A stretch of 64,000 nucleotides of DNA from Myxococcales bacterium. Lineage in GTDB: Bacteria; Myxococcota_A; Polyangia; Haliangiales; Haliangiaceae. A program made the position numbers and the translations under genes. Of this stretch, positions 25,981 to 35,171 are shown piece by piece; positions within the stretch are counted from its first letter, which is position 1, and the number at the start of each line of letters is the position of its first letter. Below the pieces are notes generated by a model that was not told the origin of the DNA, ran no database searches, and saw only the letters and a program-made list of their open reading frames with translations. The stretch is from contig JAQBQE010000019.1 in the NCBI GenBank assembly GCA_028287135.1, forward strand, positions 124,001 to 188,000. The letters are read 5' to 3'.

Positions 25981-27081
25981 ATGCGCTCGAGCACCGCCGT
26001 CCTGGTCACCCTGTTCACGCTCCTCACGACCTTCGGCACCGCCAGCGCAGGTGCCGGTGCCGGTGCGTACACGACGTCCGCGGGCCAGAACGCGCCGACC
26101 GCGCCGGTGGCGCGCAGCGTCCGCGATGACGACGGCGTGGTCCGGACGCGGATCGTCCAGGAGCGGGTCGCCGCGGATTCGTTCGGCAACGCGCAGGGCA
26201 ACGATCACGATCTCGCGATCGATGGCGCGTTCGAGGGCCAGACCGTCGCCGTGATCCAGCTCTACACGGTCGGCTTCGACTTCAGCCTTCCGAAGGAGGC
26301 ACTCAAGCAGAAGGGGTTCTCGGTCTATCGCTGGGTCGACACCGTGCCGACTCCGGCCGAGCTCGAGAGGGGGCTCGAGAAATCGAGCCAGCTCTGGATC
26401 ATCGCGGACAGCACGCGCCACCTCAGCGACGAGCACGTTCGCGTGATCAAGAAGTTCTTCGACGCCGGCCACGGCGTCTACATCTGGGGCGACAACCAGC
26501 CGTACTACGCGGATGCGAACGTCGTCGCCAGCGCGCTGCTCGACGGCGCGTCGATGGAAGGCGATTTGATCGGCGACCAGGTCGTCGGCGTGCGCACCGA
26601 CAGTGGCAAGCCCGGCGTGCTGCCGAACCACCTGCTGACGACCGGCCTCGAGCATCTCTACGAGGGCATCACGATCGCGACGATCAAGCCCGGTCGCTCG
26701 AAGCTCCAGCCGCTGCTCCATGGCTCGGCGGGAAATCTGGTCGCTGCGTACTACGATCAGGACGGTCGACGCGCGATCCTCGACGGTGGCTTCACGCGCC
26801 TCTACAACAAGTGGGACACCGCCGGCACCGCTCGCTACGTCAAGAACGCCGCCGCGTGGCTCGTCAACGCCGAGCGCTTCGGCGATGCCGTGGTCGCACC
26901 CTCGGTCCGCAGTGCCGCGGTGATCGCAGCGCCGGCGCCGATCACGCCCGCGCCGACGGTACAGACGGCGCCGACGCCGAGCCCGTCGCTCGCAACCAAC
27001 GCGATCGGTCTGGTCCTGGTCCTGCTGATGACCAGCTTCCTCCTCGTGCTCTACGTCCCCGGCCTCAGCCGTCGCGACTAG
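25981..27081 (+). CDS. Exported protein with ThuA/GATase-like fold and C-terminal anchor
   Basis: A 366-residue protein: signal peptide (MRSSTAVLVTLFTLLTTFGTA), a flavodoxin/GATase1-like globular region (residues ~85-280: QLYTVGFDFSLPKE, LWIIADSTRHLSDE, KKFFDAGHGVYIWGDN, GRRAILDGGFTRLYNKWD) and a Pro/Ala linker. A C-terminal membrane helix (AIGLVLVLLMTSFLLVLYV) ends in an Arg tail. The end resembles a sorting or membrane anchor but lacks the MYXO-CTERM Cys. The role is unknown; it may act on the outer face of the inner membrane. Confidence 0.7.
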   Translation: MRSSTAVLVTLFTLLTTFGTASAGAGAGAYTTSAGQNAPTAPVARSVRDDDGVVRTRIVQERVAADSFGNAQGNDHDLAIDGAFEGQTVAVIQLYTVGFDFSLPKEALKQKGFSVYRWVDTVPTPAELERGLEKSSQLWIIADSTRHLSDEHVRVIKKFFDAGHGVYIWGDNQPYYADANVVASALLDGASMEGDLIGDQVVGVRTDSGKPGVLPNHLLTTGLEHLYEGITIATIKPGRSKLQPLLHGSAGNLVAAYYDQDGRRAILDGGFTRLYNKWDTAGTARYVKNAAAWLVNAERFGDAVVAPSVRSAAVIAAPAPITPAPTVQTAPTPSPSLATNAIGLVLVLLMTSFLLVLYVPGLSRRD

Positions 27082-27109
27082 CCGCCCGAAGGTGGTACAT
27101 GCTGGGGCG

Positions 27110-27685
27110 ATGAAGTCGGTCGCCGCTGTCGTGCTTGCGCTCGTCGCGTGCAACGATTCGTCCAGTATGTCTGTCGATGCTCCTCCTCCCACGGATGCCG
27201 CCGTCGATGGCTCGGCGTGCAGCGGTGCGTGTCGAACCACCAGGCTGACCGCGACGTTTGGCTCGGTGCAGCGCTCGCTCGATCGTGCGTATTACGGGAT
27301 CACGAAGACCGCGACCGGCTCGACCTTGCACGTCGAGGTCTACAAGGGCGGCGGCACCGGGTGCCCGACGATGGGCTCGCCGACGCCCCAGTACACGCTC
27401 GTCCTCGCCCGCGTTCCGATTCCGAGCGACACGACGGCCGTCACATCACCTGGCACCCTCCTCGACTTCGTCGGCGATCTTCTGAACGGTGCGATCAACG
27501 CGACTGCGACTGCGGTCACACTCACGCCGGTCGCCAACGACGTGTGCCCGACGTGCGTGGGCATGGCGCCACCGAGTGACGCCGACGGTTTCATCGCGTT
27601 CGACGCGACGCTGACGTTCTCTGGTGGCACGATCACCGGGCACGTGTTCGCGACGCACTGTGACGAGCTCGACGAGCAGCAGTGA
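27110..27685 (+). CDS. Small lipoprotein
   Basis: A 191-residue lipoprotein (signal MKSVAAVVLALVAC with the Cys as lipobox). A 25-residue Asp/Ser/Pro linker precedes a beta-rich domain with cysteines (SACSGACRTT, GTGCPTMGS, DVCPTCVG). Unknown function. It starts at the ATG at 27110; an in-frame GTG at 27092 is less likely. The gene lies 28 nt after the GATase-like gene, on the same strand. Confidence 0.7.
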   Translation: MKSVAAVVLALVACNDSSSMSVDAPPPTDAAVDGSACSGACRTTRLTATFGSVQRSLDRAYYGITKTATGSTLHVEVYKGGGTGCPTMGSPTPQYTLVLARVPIPSDTTAVTSPGTLLDFVGDLLNGAINATATAVTLTPVANDVCPTCVGMAPPSDADGFIAFDATLTFSGGTITGHVFATHCDELDEQQ

Positions 27686-27742
27686 CCACGAACGCGCGCT
27701 AGGCTGGACCAGCATGATCACGCGATCTCGAGGCGAGCACTG

Positions 27743-28396
27743 ATGGCGGGGCGATTCCTCGTCGTCGCTGCGCTCGCCGTGATCGGCCTCCTTGCCGGCC
27801 TGTGGATGCTGATGCGCGACACCGACGAGCCGGTGGTGGTCGCGACCGCGCCGCGCGACGCTGCACTGACCTCGACGCAGGCGCAGACCCAGGACGCGGC
27901 GCCGCCGTCCCCGTCGGCACGCGCCGTCCCGCCGACGCAGGTCGTGATGCGCCGCCCGACGCCGCAGGATCCCACCCCGGCCGCCGGCTCGTCGCCACAG
28001 GCGATCGCAGACGACGCGGGCGCCAAGCCGCCGACGTTCCAGGACGCACTGAAGGAGCAGGTCCTGCTGACCGAGAGCCAGATCCTCGAGTGCGGCGACA
28101 AGGCCGCGAAGGCCGGCACCAAGCTCGACGGCGAGGCCGCGTTCGGGTTCACGGTCGTCCGCAACCAGGGAAAGATCGTGATCGAGTCGACCGGCGTCGA
28201 GTACACGAACTTCGACCCGGCGACGTCGGACTGCCTGCGCAACAGCGCGAACGCGATGACGTTCGAGTCCCTGCCGGACGGCGTCGATGCGATCACCGCG
28301 TATCGCAAGGTGGTGTTCGTGGACGGCGCCCTCAAGCGGCAGTGGATGACGCAGATGAACGTCGTGTCCCCCGCGCCGCCGCCGACTGCTCCATGA
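27743..28396 (+). CDS. Membrane-anchored AgmX-like C-terminal domain protein
   Basis: A 217-residue protein with an N-terminal membrane helix (FLVVAALAVIGLLAGLWML), a Pro/Ala/Thr/Gln linker, and a folded domain from residue ~95 (LLTESQILECGDKAAKAG, AAFGFTVVRNQGKIVIESTGV, CLRNSANAMTFESLP). The domain is related to the TonB-like/AgmX C-terminal module seen in the gene at 2078. Such proteins project through the periplasm and may link to outer-membrane partners, unknown here. Confidence 0.65.
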   Translation: MAGRFLVVAALAVIGLLAGLWMLMRDTDEPVVVATAPRDAALTSTQAQTQDAAPPSPSARAVPPTQVVMRRPTPQDPTPAAGSSPQAIADDAGAKPPTFQDALKEQVLLTESQILECGDKAAKAGTKLDGEAAFGFTVVRNQGKIVIESTGVEYTNFDPATSDCLRNSANAMTFESLPDGVDAITAYRKVVFVDGALKRQWMTQMNVVSPAPPPTAP

Positions 28397-28498
28397 GCCA
28401 CCGGCCAGCGTAGCTGCCAGCGCGGCGACGAGATCCGCGGCTAACCTGCCGAGATTGCGAGGCTTGTTCGGGGCATGGGGCGTGCAGCCCTCGCCACG

Positions 28499-30994
28499 AT
28501 GCGCGCGCCCCGACTGTCAGGACTCCTGCTTGCTGCTTGCACGGTCGCCTGCGGCACCACGAGCGAGGTCCCCGAGGACCCGTGGGCGGACGGCAAGGCC
28601 GACGGATTCTCGGCGGATCGCACGATCGACGTCGTCCTGACCGAGCCGTTCTGCGACGTCTGCACCGCGGAGGACAAGACCATCCTCTCGGCGCGCTCGA
28701 AGGTCACCCAGCGCATCGTCGGCCTGATCGACGCCGCGACCAGCTCGGTCGATATCGCGAACTACACGTTCAGCGTCCGCGCGATCGAGGAAGCCGTGCT
28801 GCGCGCCAAGACGCGTGGCGTCGGAGTGCGGGTCGCGATGGATGCCGGGCAGGCCACCGGCGACACGGTGGCGACGCGACTGTCGGCCGCCGGCGTCGAG
28901 GTGCGGTTCATCCCGGGCGGCGGAACGCCCGCGGGCCTGCAGCACGCGAAGTTCATGGTGGTCGACGAGCTCACGCTTGCGACCGGCAGCAACAACTGGT
29001 CGTCGACCGGAACCTCGATCAACGAGGAGAGCACGATCGTGATCCGCTCGGTCGACGGTGATCCGTTGCTCGGCGGCTTCGCGTGTCACTTCGACAAGAT
29101 CTGGACGAAGGACCATGCCGGCGCGGGCGCGTGCTCGACCCCCGAGGTCGCGTTCTCGCCGAGCACCCTGCCGATCAAGATGATCAAGGACGAGATCCTC
29201 CGCAGCCAGAAGACGATCGACGTGCTGATGCATCACTTCGCGTTCGACGATCTCGTCAAGGAGCTCGCGAAGGCCGCCGAGCGCGGCGTCAAGGTCCGCG
29301 TGATCGTCAATGCGACCGACCGGGCCGAGCACACCGGCCCGGCGTGGGATCGGCTGATCGCTGCCGGCGGCTCGGTCCGTTACAAGCAGACCAACGCGGA
29401 GCAGTTCCAGCTCATGCACCACAAGCTGATGGTGGTCGACGATCGCGTGGTCGTGAACGGCTCGGGCAACTGGTCCGGAAGCGCGTTCTTCAAGAACTTC
29501 GAGAACTACGTGCGCTATCGCGATCCGCGGATCGCGCGGCCGTATCGCGAGCTCTATGACCGGCTGTGGATGTGGTCGCTGTCGGGCGCCTCGCTCGATG
29601 GCGGCAAGACCGCGGCCCAGCAGCACGCCGACGAGACCCACGTGTACTTCGGCAATCTGCACGCCCACTACGCCGCCGATGCGACCGGCGTCGCGCTCGA
29701 CGATGGCAAGGCGATCCGCGCCGACGCGAACGGCATGATGGTCCCGGTCGATGTCGGCAACACACCCGCGGATGCGGCGCGCTACGCGTACGAGTACGCG
29801 CGCGACGAGGGCCAGATGGACTTCCTCGCACTGACACCGCACACCAGCGACGAGGGCGCGACCGATCCCGGCGACAACGCGAACATGATCCCCGAGCAGT
29901 TCGAGCAGATGGAGCTGATCGCCGGCGATGTGACGCGGACCTCGAGCGGCAGCTTCGTCGCGATGGCCGGCATGGAGTGGAGCACCAACAGCGCGGGCAA
30001 CCACGTCAACGTGTTCGGCAGCCGCGAGCTCGCGAAGATCGAGCGCGGTCGGTTCGACACCCTGTACAACGAGTTCCTCCCCGGCCGCGAGCTCGAGGGC
30101 GACGCACCGGTGGTCCAGCTCAATCACCCGCGCACGTTCCGCAGCGCCGGCAACACGAGCCTCAACGGCAACTGGGATCAGGTGTTCGACACCAACCTGC
30201 GCGACATCACGAGCGTCGCGGACCGCTCGAAGAAGTTCAACGACTACGGGCTCGACGATTACGAGCCGATGAAGACCGCGCTGCCGCGCTGGATCGCGGG
30301 CGATGCCCTGCCCGATCGCGCGACCGTGCGCACGACGCTGTCGGCGGTCGAGCGCGCAGGTCGTCCGTACGTTCGGCTGTTCGAGGTCCTGGTCGGACGC
30401 GGCACCGACATCGCCGGTGACCGCCGCGAGAACGCGAGCCTGATGCTGAATTCGACGACCGGGCAGATCGAGCGGATGACCCGCGTGCACAGCGACTGGG
30501 ACTACTACCTGCTCGAGGGCTTCCGGACCGCCCCGACCGCTCCCCACGACAATCACTTCGCGAACTGGGGCACCGGTCACTCGACGCGCACCGCGATCAT
30601 CGCGCCCGAGCTGACGGAAGCCGCGCTGCTCGATGGCATCGACACGCGCCAAGTCTACGCGAGCGAGGACGAGGAGCTCACGGTCCGGCTCTACGCGGAT
30701 GGCCGCGTGCCGATGGGTGGCAAGCTGGTCACGCGTGGCACCACCGCAGCGCTCACGCTGCATCTCGCCGACGCGAACTACACCGGTACCTACAAGGTCG
30801 TGGTCTACAGCGGCACGATCGGTGGCGACGCCGTCCGCGAGGTCGCACGGCGCGACGCGGTTCCGTCGGAGAGCTGGCAGACGATCACGGTCGATCTGCC
30901 CGCTGCCGGCGAGCGGTTCTTCTATCTCGAGATCACCGAGCCGAGTCCGGATCGGATGGCGTGGACCGCGCCGATCTGGATCGAGCGCCTCTAG
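28499..30994 (+). CDS. Lipoprotein fusing two phospholipase-D domains with a PHP-type metallohydrolase domain
   Basis: An 831-residue product: lipobox signal (MRAPRLSGLLLAACTVAC), two PLD modules with HKD motifs (HAKFMVVDE at H149/K151; HHKLMVVDD at H307/K309, each followed by GSxNWS), then a PHP-like domain. The PHP part begins near residue 385 with YFGNLHAHYA and continues with DFLALTPHTSDEG and NHVNVFG. The end is a beta-rich domain. Two PLD modules make one active phosphodiesterase; the PHP part resembles CehA/McbA-type secreted enzymes. The pair suggests extracellular nucleic acid or phospholipid breakdown. An ATG at 28475 is also in frame; the signal peptide favours 28499. Confidence 0.85.
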   Translation: MRAPRLSGLLLAACTVACGTTSEVPEDPWADGKADGFSADRTIDVVLTEPFCDVCTAEDKTILSARSKVTQRIVGLIDAATSSVDIANYTFSVRAIEEAVLRAKTRGVGVRVAMDAGQATGDTVATRLSAAGVEVRFIPGGGTPAGLQHAKFMVVDELTLATGSNNWSSTGTSINEESTIVIRSVDGDPLLGGFACHFDKIWTKDHAGAGACSTPEVAFSPSTLPIKMIKDEILRSQKTIDVLMHHFAFDDLVKELAKAAERGVKVRVIVNATDRAEHTGPAWDRLIAAGGSVRYKQTNAEQFQLMHHKLMVVDDRVVVNGSGNWSGSAFFKNFENYVRYRDPRIARPYRELYDRLWMWSLSGASLDGGKTAAQQHADETHVYFGNLHAHYAADATGVALDDGKAIRADANGMMVPVDVGNTPADAARYAYEYARDEGQMDFLALTPHTSDEGATDPGDNANMIPEQFEQMELIAGDVTRTSSGSFVAMAGMEWSTNSAGNHVNVFGSRELAKIERGRFDTLYNEFLPGRELEGDAPVVQLNHPRTFRSAGNTSLNGNWDQVFDTNLRDITSVADRSKKFNDYGLDDYEPMKTALPRWIAGDALPDRATVRTTLSAVERAGRPYVRLFEVLVGRGTDIAGDRRENASLMLNSTTGQIERMTRVHSDWDYYLLEGFRTAPTAPHDNHFANWGTGHSTRTAIIAPELTEAALLDGIDTRQVYASEDEELTVRLYADGRVPMGGKLVTRGTTAALTLHLADANYTGTYKVVVYSGTIGGDAVREVARRDAVPSESWQTITVDLPAAGERFFYLEITEPSPDRMAWTAPIWIERL

Positions 30995-31630
30995 TTACTG
31001 CGGCGGGCACGCCGTCTTCGCCGTCACGCAGCGCGCGTCCTTGCAGCCCTCCGGCACGACCGCGCAGCTGCCGTCGGCGAGCTGCGTGATGTCGACCATC
31101 TTGTCCTCGGTGACGCCGGGTGGGCACTCGACCTTGCGAGGCATCGGTGGGTTGCAGTCCTTGCCGGGCGGACACTCGGTGTCCTCCTCCTCGGCGTGAC
31201 AGTCCGCGCCGCGCTTCTCGATGTGCCAGACGTAGACGATGGGCTGGACCAGCGGCTGTCCCGCCGGCAGCGGGCACGGCGTGCGGAGCTTCGCGCAGCT
31301 CTCGTCGACACAAGCGCGCGGCACGATCGCGCAGTCCTTGCTCGCGAGCTGGCCGATCCGGATCACGGTCGAGCCGGATGAGCCCGGCGGGCACTCGACC
31401 GCCTGGGGCATCGGAGGCTTGCACGGCACGTCGGCCGGGCAGTCGACATCCATCGCCGCCACACAGCCGGGGGGTGACGGCATCGTCACGCTCCACGTCG
31501 TCCCGGGGAACCGCTTCGCCAGCGGCGCGGCCTGCTTCTCGGAACCCGGCTCCTTGGATCCCGAGCAGCTCGCCGCGACGGACAGGATCAGCGGTGCAGC
31601 GAACTGCGTCCTGCGGCGGAGTGCGGCCAT
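30995..31630 (-). CDS. Cys-rich lipoprotein with two copies of a ~65-residue module
   Basis: A 211-residue lipoprotein (LSVAASC lipobox). The mature part has two homologous halves with the same cysteine plan: DVDCPADVPCKPPMPQAVECPP and EDTECPPGKDCNPPMPRKVECPP. Each is followed by a block such as IGQLASKDCAIVPRACVDES or ITQLADGSCAVVPEGCKDAR. It looks like an internal duplication of a disulfide-rich module, with unknown role. The stop codon abuts the stop of the PLD gene. The ATG at 31630 suits the lipobox. Confidence 0.72.
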   Translation of the reverse strand: MAALRRRTQFAAPLILSVAASCSGSKEPGSEKQAAPLAKRFPGTTWSVTMPSPPGCVAAMDVDCPADVPCKPPMPQAVECPPGSSGSTVIRIGQLASKDCAIVPRACVDESCAKLRTPCPLPAGQPLVQPIVYVWHIEKRGADCHAEEEDTECPPGKDCNPPMPRKVECPPGVTEDKMVDITQLADGSCAVVPEGCKDARCVTAKTACPPQ

Positions 31631-31716
31631 GAGCACATCCTATGCGAGAAACGCCCAGATGAAGGCCGCCTCACAGGGGCGTCCACGGAGCATTGTACGT
31701 ACGCAGCGAGCCTGAA

Positions 31717-31739
31717 CCATGGAACACCTGGTGCCATGG
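31717..31739 (+). promoter_or_regulatory. Hairpin covering the start codon of the histidine kinase
   Basis: CCATGG (31717-31722) can pair with CCATGG (31734-31739), and CAC with GTG inside, with an AA bulge and a short loop. The ATG at 31736 is part of the 3' arm. In RNA this would hide the start codon and could lower translation. Seen in sequence; effect is inferred. Confidence 0.4.
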
Positions 31740-32851
31740 GGAACACGCTGCACGAGGTCCTTCACGGGCGTCGCAACGAAGTCATGCTTCGGTGGCAAGG
31801 GATGGTGCAGGGGACGATCGCCCCGGAGTCGATGGGGACGACCGAGCTGAACAATCACCTTCCGGGGTTTGTCGACGAGATAGTCGCAGCGCTGCGCGAT
31901 GACGCGGGGCTGCCGAGCATCGCGCAGGTCCCCGAGGACAGCACGACCGCCAGCGGCCACGGGGAACAGCGCCTGCGCCTCGGGTTCAGTCTCGACTCGG
32001 TCGTCCGCGAGTACGGCGCCCTGCGTGACGCGATCGTCGAGGAGGCACGCGAGGCCGGCGTCGTGATGACGTTCGCCGAGATGCAGAGCGTGTTCAGCTC
32101 CACGATCACGGGGATCGCCCGCGCGGTCTCCGAGTATGCGCGTCAGCGCGACGCAGAGCTCCAGCGCCAGCACAACGAGCACGTCGCGTTCCTCGCGCAC
32201 GAGCTGCGCAATCCGCTCGCGACGGCGACGATCGCGCTCGAGATGCTGCACACCAAGGGCTTCATCCCGGCCGATCAGCGGACCGGCGTGGCCCTGACGA
32301 AGTCGCTGGTGCGCATGAAGGAGCTGGTCGAGCACTCGCTCCACATGTCGCGCACCGCGTCCGGCATCGAGCTCAAGCGCGAGCTGACCCAGAGCAGCGT
32401 GCTGCTCGATGATGCCGAGCTGGTCGCCGCCGTCGAGGCCGAGGACCGCGATGTCACGCTGCGCGTCAGCATCCTCGAGGATGCCGATCTGTACATCGAT
32501 CGTCGCCTGATCCGCTCCGCGCTCAACAACCTCGTGCGCAACGCGGTGAAGTACTCGTGCCGCGGCGGCGGGGTCGAGCTGCGCGGCCGGGTCGATGGGG
32601 CGCGCGCGATCTTCGAGGTCGAGGACGCCTGCGGCGGCCTGCCACCGGGCAAGGTCGAGGAAGCGTTCGCACCGTTCATCCGGCTCGGCGGAACCGAGGA
32701 GCCCGGGTTCGGGCTCGGGCTCGCGATCGCCAAGCAGGCCGTCGATGCGCACGCAGGCTCGATCCGCGTGCAGAACCTGCCCGGCAAGGGCTGCATCTTC
32801 GTGCTCGAGCTACCGACCGCGCCGAAGATGACGGCGGGCCCGGTCAGCTAG
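31736..32851 (+). CDS. Sensor histidine kinase with N-terminal RsbRD-like domain
   Basis: A 371-residue cytosolic kinase. The N-terminal ~140 residues (LHEVLHGRRNEVMLRWQGMV, LRLGFSLDSVVREYGALRDA) resemble the RsbRD/globin-like sensor domain. The HisKA block is FLAHELRNPLATATIAL with H155. The HATPase part has LIRSALNNLVRNAVKYS (N box), FEVEDACGGLPPG (D-box) and FGLGLAIAKQAVDAHAG. No membrane helix is present. No response regulator lies nearby, so the partner is unknown. The stop codon overlaps that of the convergent M3 peptidase by 4 bp (CTAG). Confidence 0.88.
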   Translation: MGNTLHEVLHGRRNEVMLRWQGMVQGTIAPESMGTTELNNHLPGFVDEIVAALRDDAGLPSIAQVPEDSTTASGHGEQRLRLGFSLDSVVREYGALRDAIVEEAREAGVVMTFAEMQSVFSSTITGIARAVSEYARQRDAELQRQHNEHVAFLAHELRNPLATATIALEMLHTKGFIPADQRTGVALTKSLVRMKELVEHSLHMSRTASGIELKRELTQSSVLLDDAELVAAVEAEDRDVTLRVSILEDADLYIDRRLIRSALNNLVRNAVKYSCRGGGVELRGRVDGARAIFEVEDACGGLPPGKVEEAFAPFIRLGGTEEPGFGLGLAIAKQAVDAHAGSIRVQNLPGKGCIFVLELPTAPKMTAGPVS

Positions 32852-35070
32852 TTCGTCGGGAAGCCGCGCTTCTCGAGCAGCGCCTTGACGTCGGGATCGC
32901 GGCCGCGGAACTGGCGGTACGCCTCCGAGCGATCGGTCGAGTTGCCGGGCGCGAGGATGAACTTCCGCATCTTGTCGGCGGTCACCTTGTCGAACACGTT
33001 GCCGGCCTCCTTGTAGGCCTGCCGCGTATCGGCATCCATCACCTCGGACCACAGGTAGCTGTAGTACCCGGCGGAGTACGAGTCGCTCGTGAACAGGTGA
33101 TTGAACTGCGGCAGCCGGTGCCGCATCGCGATCTCCTTGGGCGCGCCCATCTTCGTCATCATGTCGCGCTCGAACGCATCGGGATCGATCGTCTTCGCGG
33201 TCGACATGTGGAGCGCCATGTCGACGATCGCCGACGACAGGTACTCGACCGTCGCGTAGCCCTGGTTGAACTTCTTCGAGGCCTCGACCTTGTCGAGCAG
33301 GGCCTGCGGCATCGGCTTCTTCGTCTTGTAGTGCAGCGCGTACTTGTCGAGGATCGGGCGGGTCAGCACCCACATCTCGTGGACCTGCGACGGGTACTCG
33401 ACGTAGTCGCGCGGCGTCGACGCGAGCCCGGGGTAGTTCACCTCGGACAGCAGGCCGTGGAGCCCGTGACCGAACTCGTGGAACAGGGTCTGCGCATCGT
33501 CGAGCGAGATCAGGACCGGCTCGCCGGGTGCGCCCTTCACGAAGTTGTTGTTGTTCGACGTGATCGTCGTCTGCTTCTTGCCGGTGAACGTCTCGTGACC
33601 CTGATAGCCCTGCGCCCACGCACCCGAGCGCTTGTTCGCGCGCGCGAAGTAGTCGCCGTAGAACAGGCCGCGGTACGCACCGGTCGCCTTGTCACTGACC
33701 TCCCAGACGCGGACATCCGCGTGGAAGCCCGGCACCTTGCCGGTGATCTCCGAGAACGTGAGCCCGTAGAGCTGCTCCGCCATGTAGAACGAGGCGGCGA
33801 TCATGTTGTTGAGCTCGAAGTACGGCTTGAGCTCGTCCTGATCGAGGGCGTACTTCGCCTTGCGGACCTTCTCTGCGTAGAACAGGTAGTCCCACGGCTC
33901 GATCGTGATCTTCTTGCCGGCGATCTTCTGCATGTCGGCGACCTCCTCCTTGACGCGCGCGACGGCCGCTGGCCACACGCGCATCATCAGGCCCTCGGCC
34001 TTCGCGGGATCGATCGCCATCGTGTTCGCCATCCGCCAGTGTGCGTGGGTCGGATAGCCGAGCAGTGCCGCGCGCTCGGCACGCAGCTCGACGATCCGCG
34101 TGATCGTCTTGTTGGTGTCGGACTCTCCGCCGTTGTCGCCGCGGTTCTTGAACGCCTTCCAGACCTTCTCGCGAAGATCACGGCGGGTCGACGTGGTGAG
34201 GAACGGATCGACGCTCGACCGCGTGTTGACCACGACCCACTTGCCGGCGAGCTTGCGCTCCTCGGCCGCCGCCTTCGCGGACGCCACCAGGGACTTCGGC
34301 AAGCCTGCGAGGTCCGCCTGCTTGTCGAGGACGACCCAGGTGTTCTCGTCGGCGAGCACCTTGTTGCCGAAATCGGTGAACAGGACCGCGAGCTCCTGAT
34401 TGATCCGCCCCATCTCCGCCTTCTGCGCGGCGGTGAGCTTGGCGCCCGCCTGGACGAACCGATCATAGACGAGCTCGACGAGCCGCTTCTGCTCCGCGGT
34501 GAGTCCGCCCGTGCCGCGCGCCTCGTGCACGGCGGCGATCCGCGCGAACAGCTTCTCGTTGAACGTGATCGCATCGCTGGCGGCCGCGAACTTCGGCGAC
34601 CACTCGCGATTGACCGCCTGGACGTCGGCGGTGTTGAGGCTGCTGGTCAGGACCGAGAACAGCGTGTCGGCGCGATCGATGTGGCGCCCGAGATCCTGCA
34701 GCGGCACCAGCGTGTTGACGAACGTCGGCGGCTCCGGGTTCGACGCGATCACCTCGACCTCGGCCTCCTGGAGCGCGAAGCCCGCGGCGAACGCGGCCGG
34801 GAACAGCTCGGTCTTGACCTTGTCCCACGGCGGAACGCCGCCATACGGGCCCGACCACGGTGCGAGCAGCGGATTGGTCTCCGCCTCGGCCTTCCTCTTC
34901 GCGACGCGCTCGATCGCCGCGGCATGCGCAGCCGGTCGCGGATCTGGCTCGGGCGCGCGCACCTCGGCAGCCGGCTCGATGGGTCGGGACTCTGGCGCAG
35001 GAGAAGGCGTCGGCAAGGTCCTGCACGCTCCAAGGAGCGCGAGGACGAGAAACGTTCGAAGACGGGTCAT
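32848..35070 (-). CDS. M3-family zinc oligopeptidase, exported (Dcp-like)
   Basis: A 740-residue lipoprotein-type enzyme (signal MTRLRTFLVLALLGAC). It shows full-length M3 features: the helical N-terminal lobe, then WEVSDKATGAYRGLFYGDYFARANKRSGA, and the zinc motif HEFGHGLHGLLSE at 531-543. The downstream SQVHEMWV contributes the third ligand Glu. M3 peptidases such as Dcp cut dipeptides or small peptides from oligopeptides; the export signal implies periplasmic peptide recycling. The longer open frame upstream of 35070 runs into the metallophosphoesterase gene in another frame and is discarded. Confidence 0.9.
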   Translation of the reverse strand: MTRLRTFLVLALLGACRTLPTPSPAPESRPIEPAAEVRAPEPDPRPAAHAAAIERVAKRKAEAETNPLLAPWSGPYGGVPPWDKVKTELFPAAFAAGFALQEAEVEVIASNPEPPTFVNTLVPLQDLGRHIDRADTLFSVLTSSLNTADVQAVNREWSPKFAAASDAITFNEKLFARIAAVHEARGTGGLTAEQKRLVELVYDRFVQAGAKLTAAQKAEMGRINQELAVLFTDFGNKVLADENTWVVLDKQADLAGLPKSLVASAKAAAEERKLAGKWVVVNTRSSVDPFLTTSTRRDLREKVWKAFKNRGDNGGESDTNKTITRIVELRAERAALLGYPTHAHWRMANTMAIDPAKAEGLMMRVWPAAVARVKEEVADMQKIAGKKITIEPWDYLFYAEKVRKAKYALDQDELKPYFELNNMIAASFYMAEQLYGLTFSEITGKVPGFHADVRVWEVSDKATGAYRGLFYGDYFARANKRSGAWAQGYQGHETFTGKKQTTITSNNNNFVKGAPGEPVLISLDDAQTLFHEFGHGLHGLLSEVNYPGLASTPRDYVEYPSQVHEMWVLTRPILDKYALHYKTKKPMPQALLDKVEASKKFNQGYATVEYLSSAIVDMALHMSTAKTIDPDAFERDMMTKMGAPKEIAMRHRLPQFNHLFTSDSYSAGYYSYLWSEVMDADTRQAYKEAGNVFDKVTADKMRKFILAPGNSTDRSEAYRQFRGRDPDVKALLEKRGFPTN

Positions 35071-35137
35071 GGGCCCGGACTCTATCGCGCCGAGCCTCCT
35101 CGGGATCAAGCGGTCAACGCTTCGCAACACCGGCAGG

Positions 35138-35161
35138 AAAATGGGGTCAGACCCCCATTTT
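35138..35161 (-). terminator. Terminator-like AAAATGGGGTC palindrome, copy 2
   Basis: An 11-nt stem (AAAATGGGGTC) pairs with GACCCC-C-ATTTT, broken by one bulged C. On the reverse strand it is followed by TTTTCC, downstream of the metallophosphoesterase stop at 35172. It shares the core TGGGGTCAGACCCC with the copy at 16262. Confidence 0.55.
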
Positions 35162-35171
35162 CTCAGACAGC

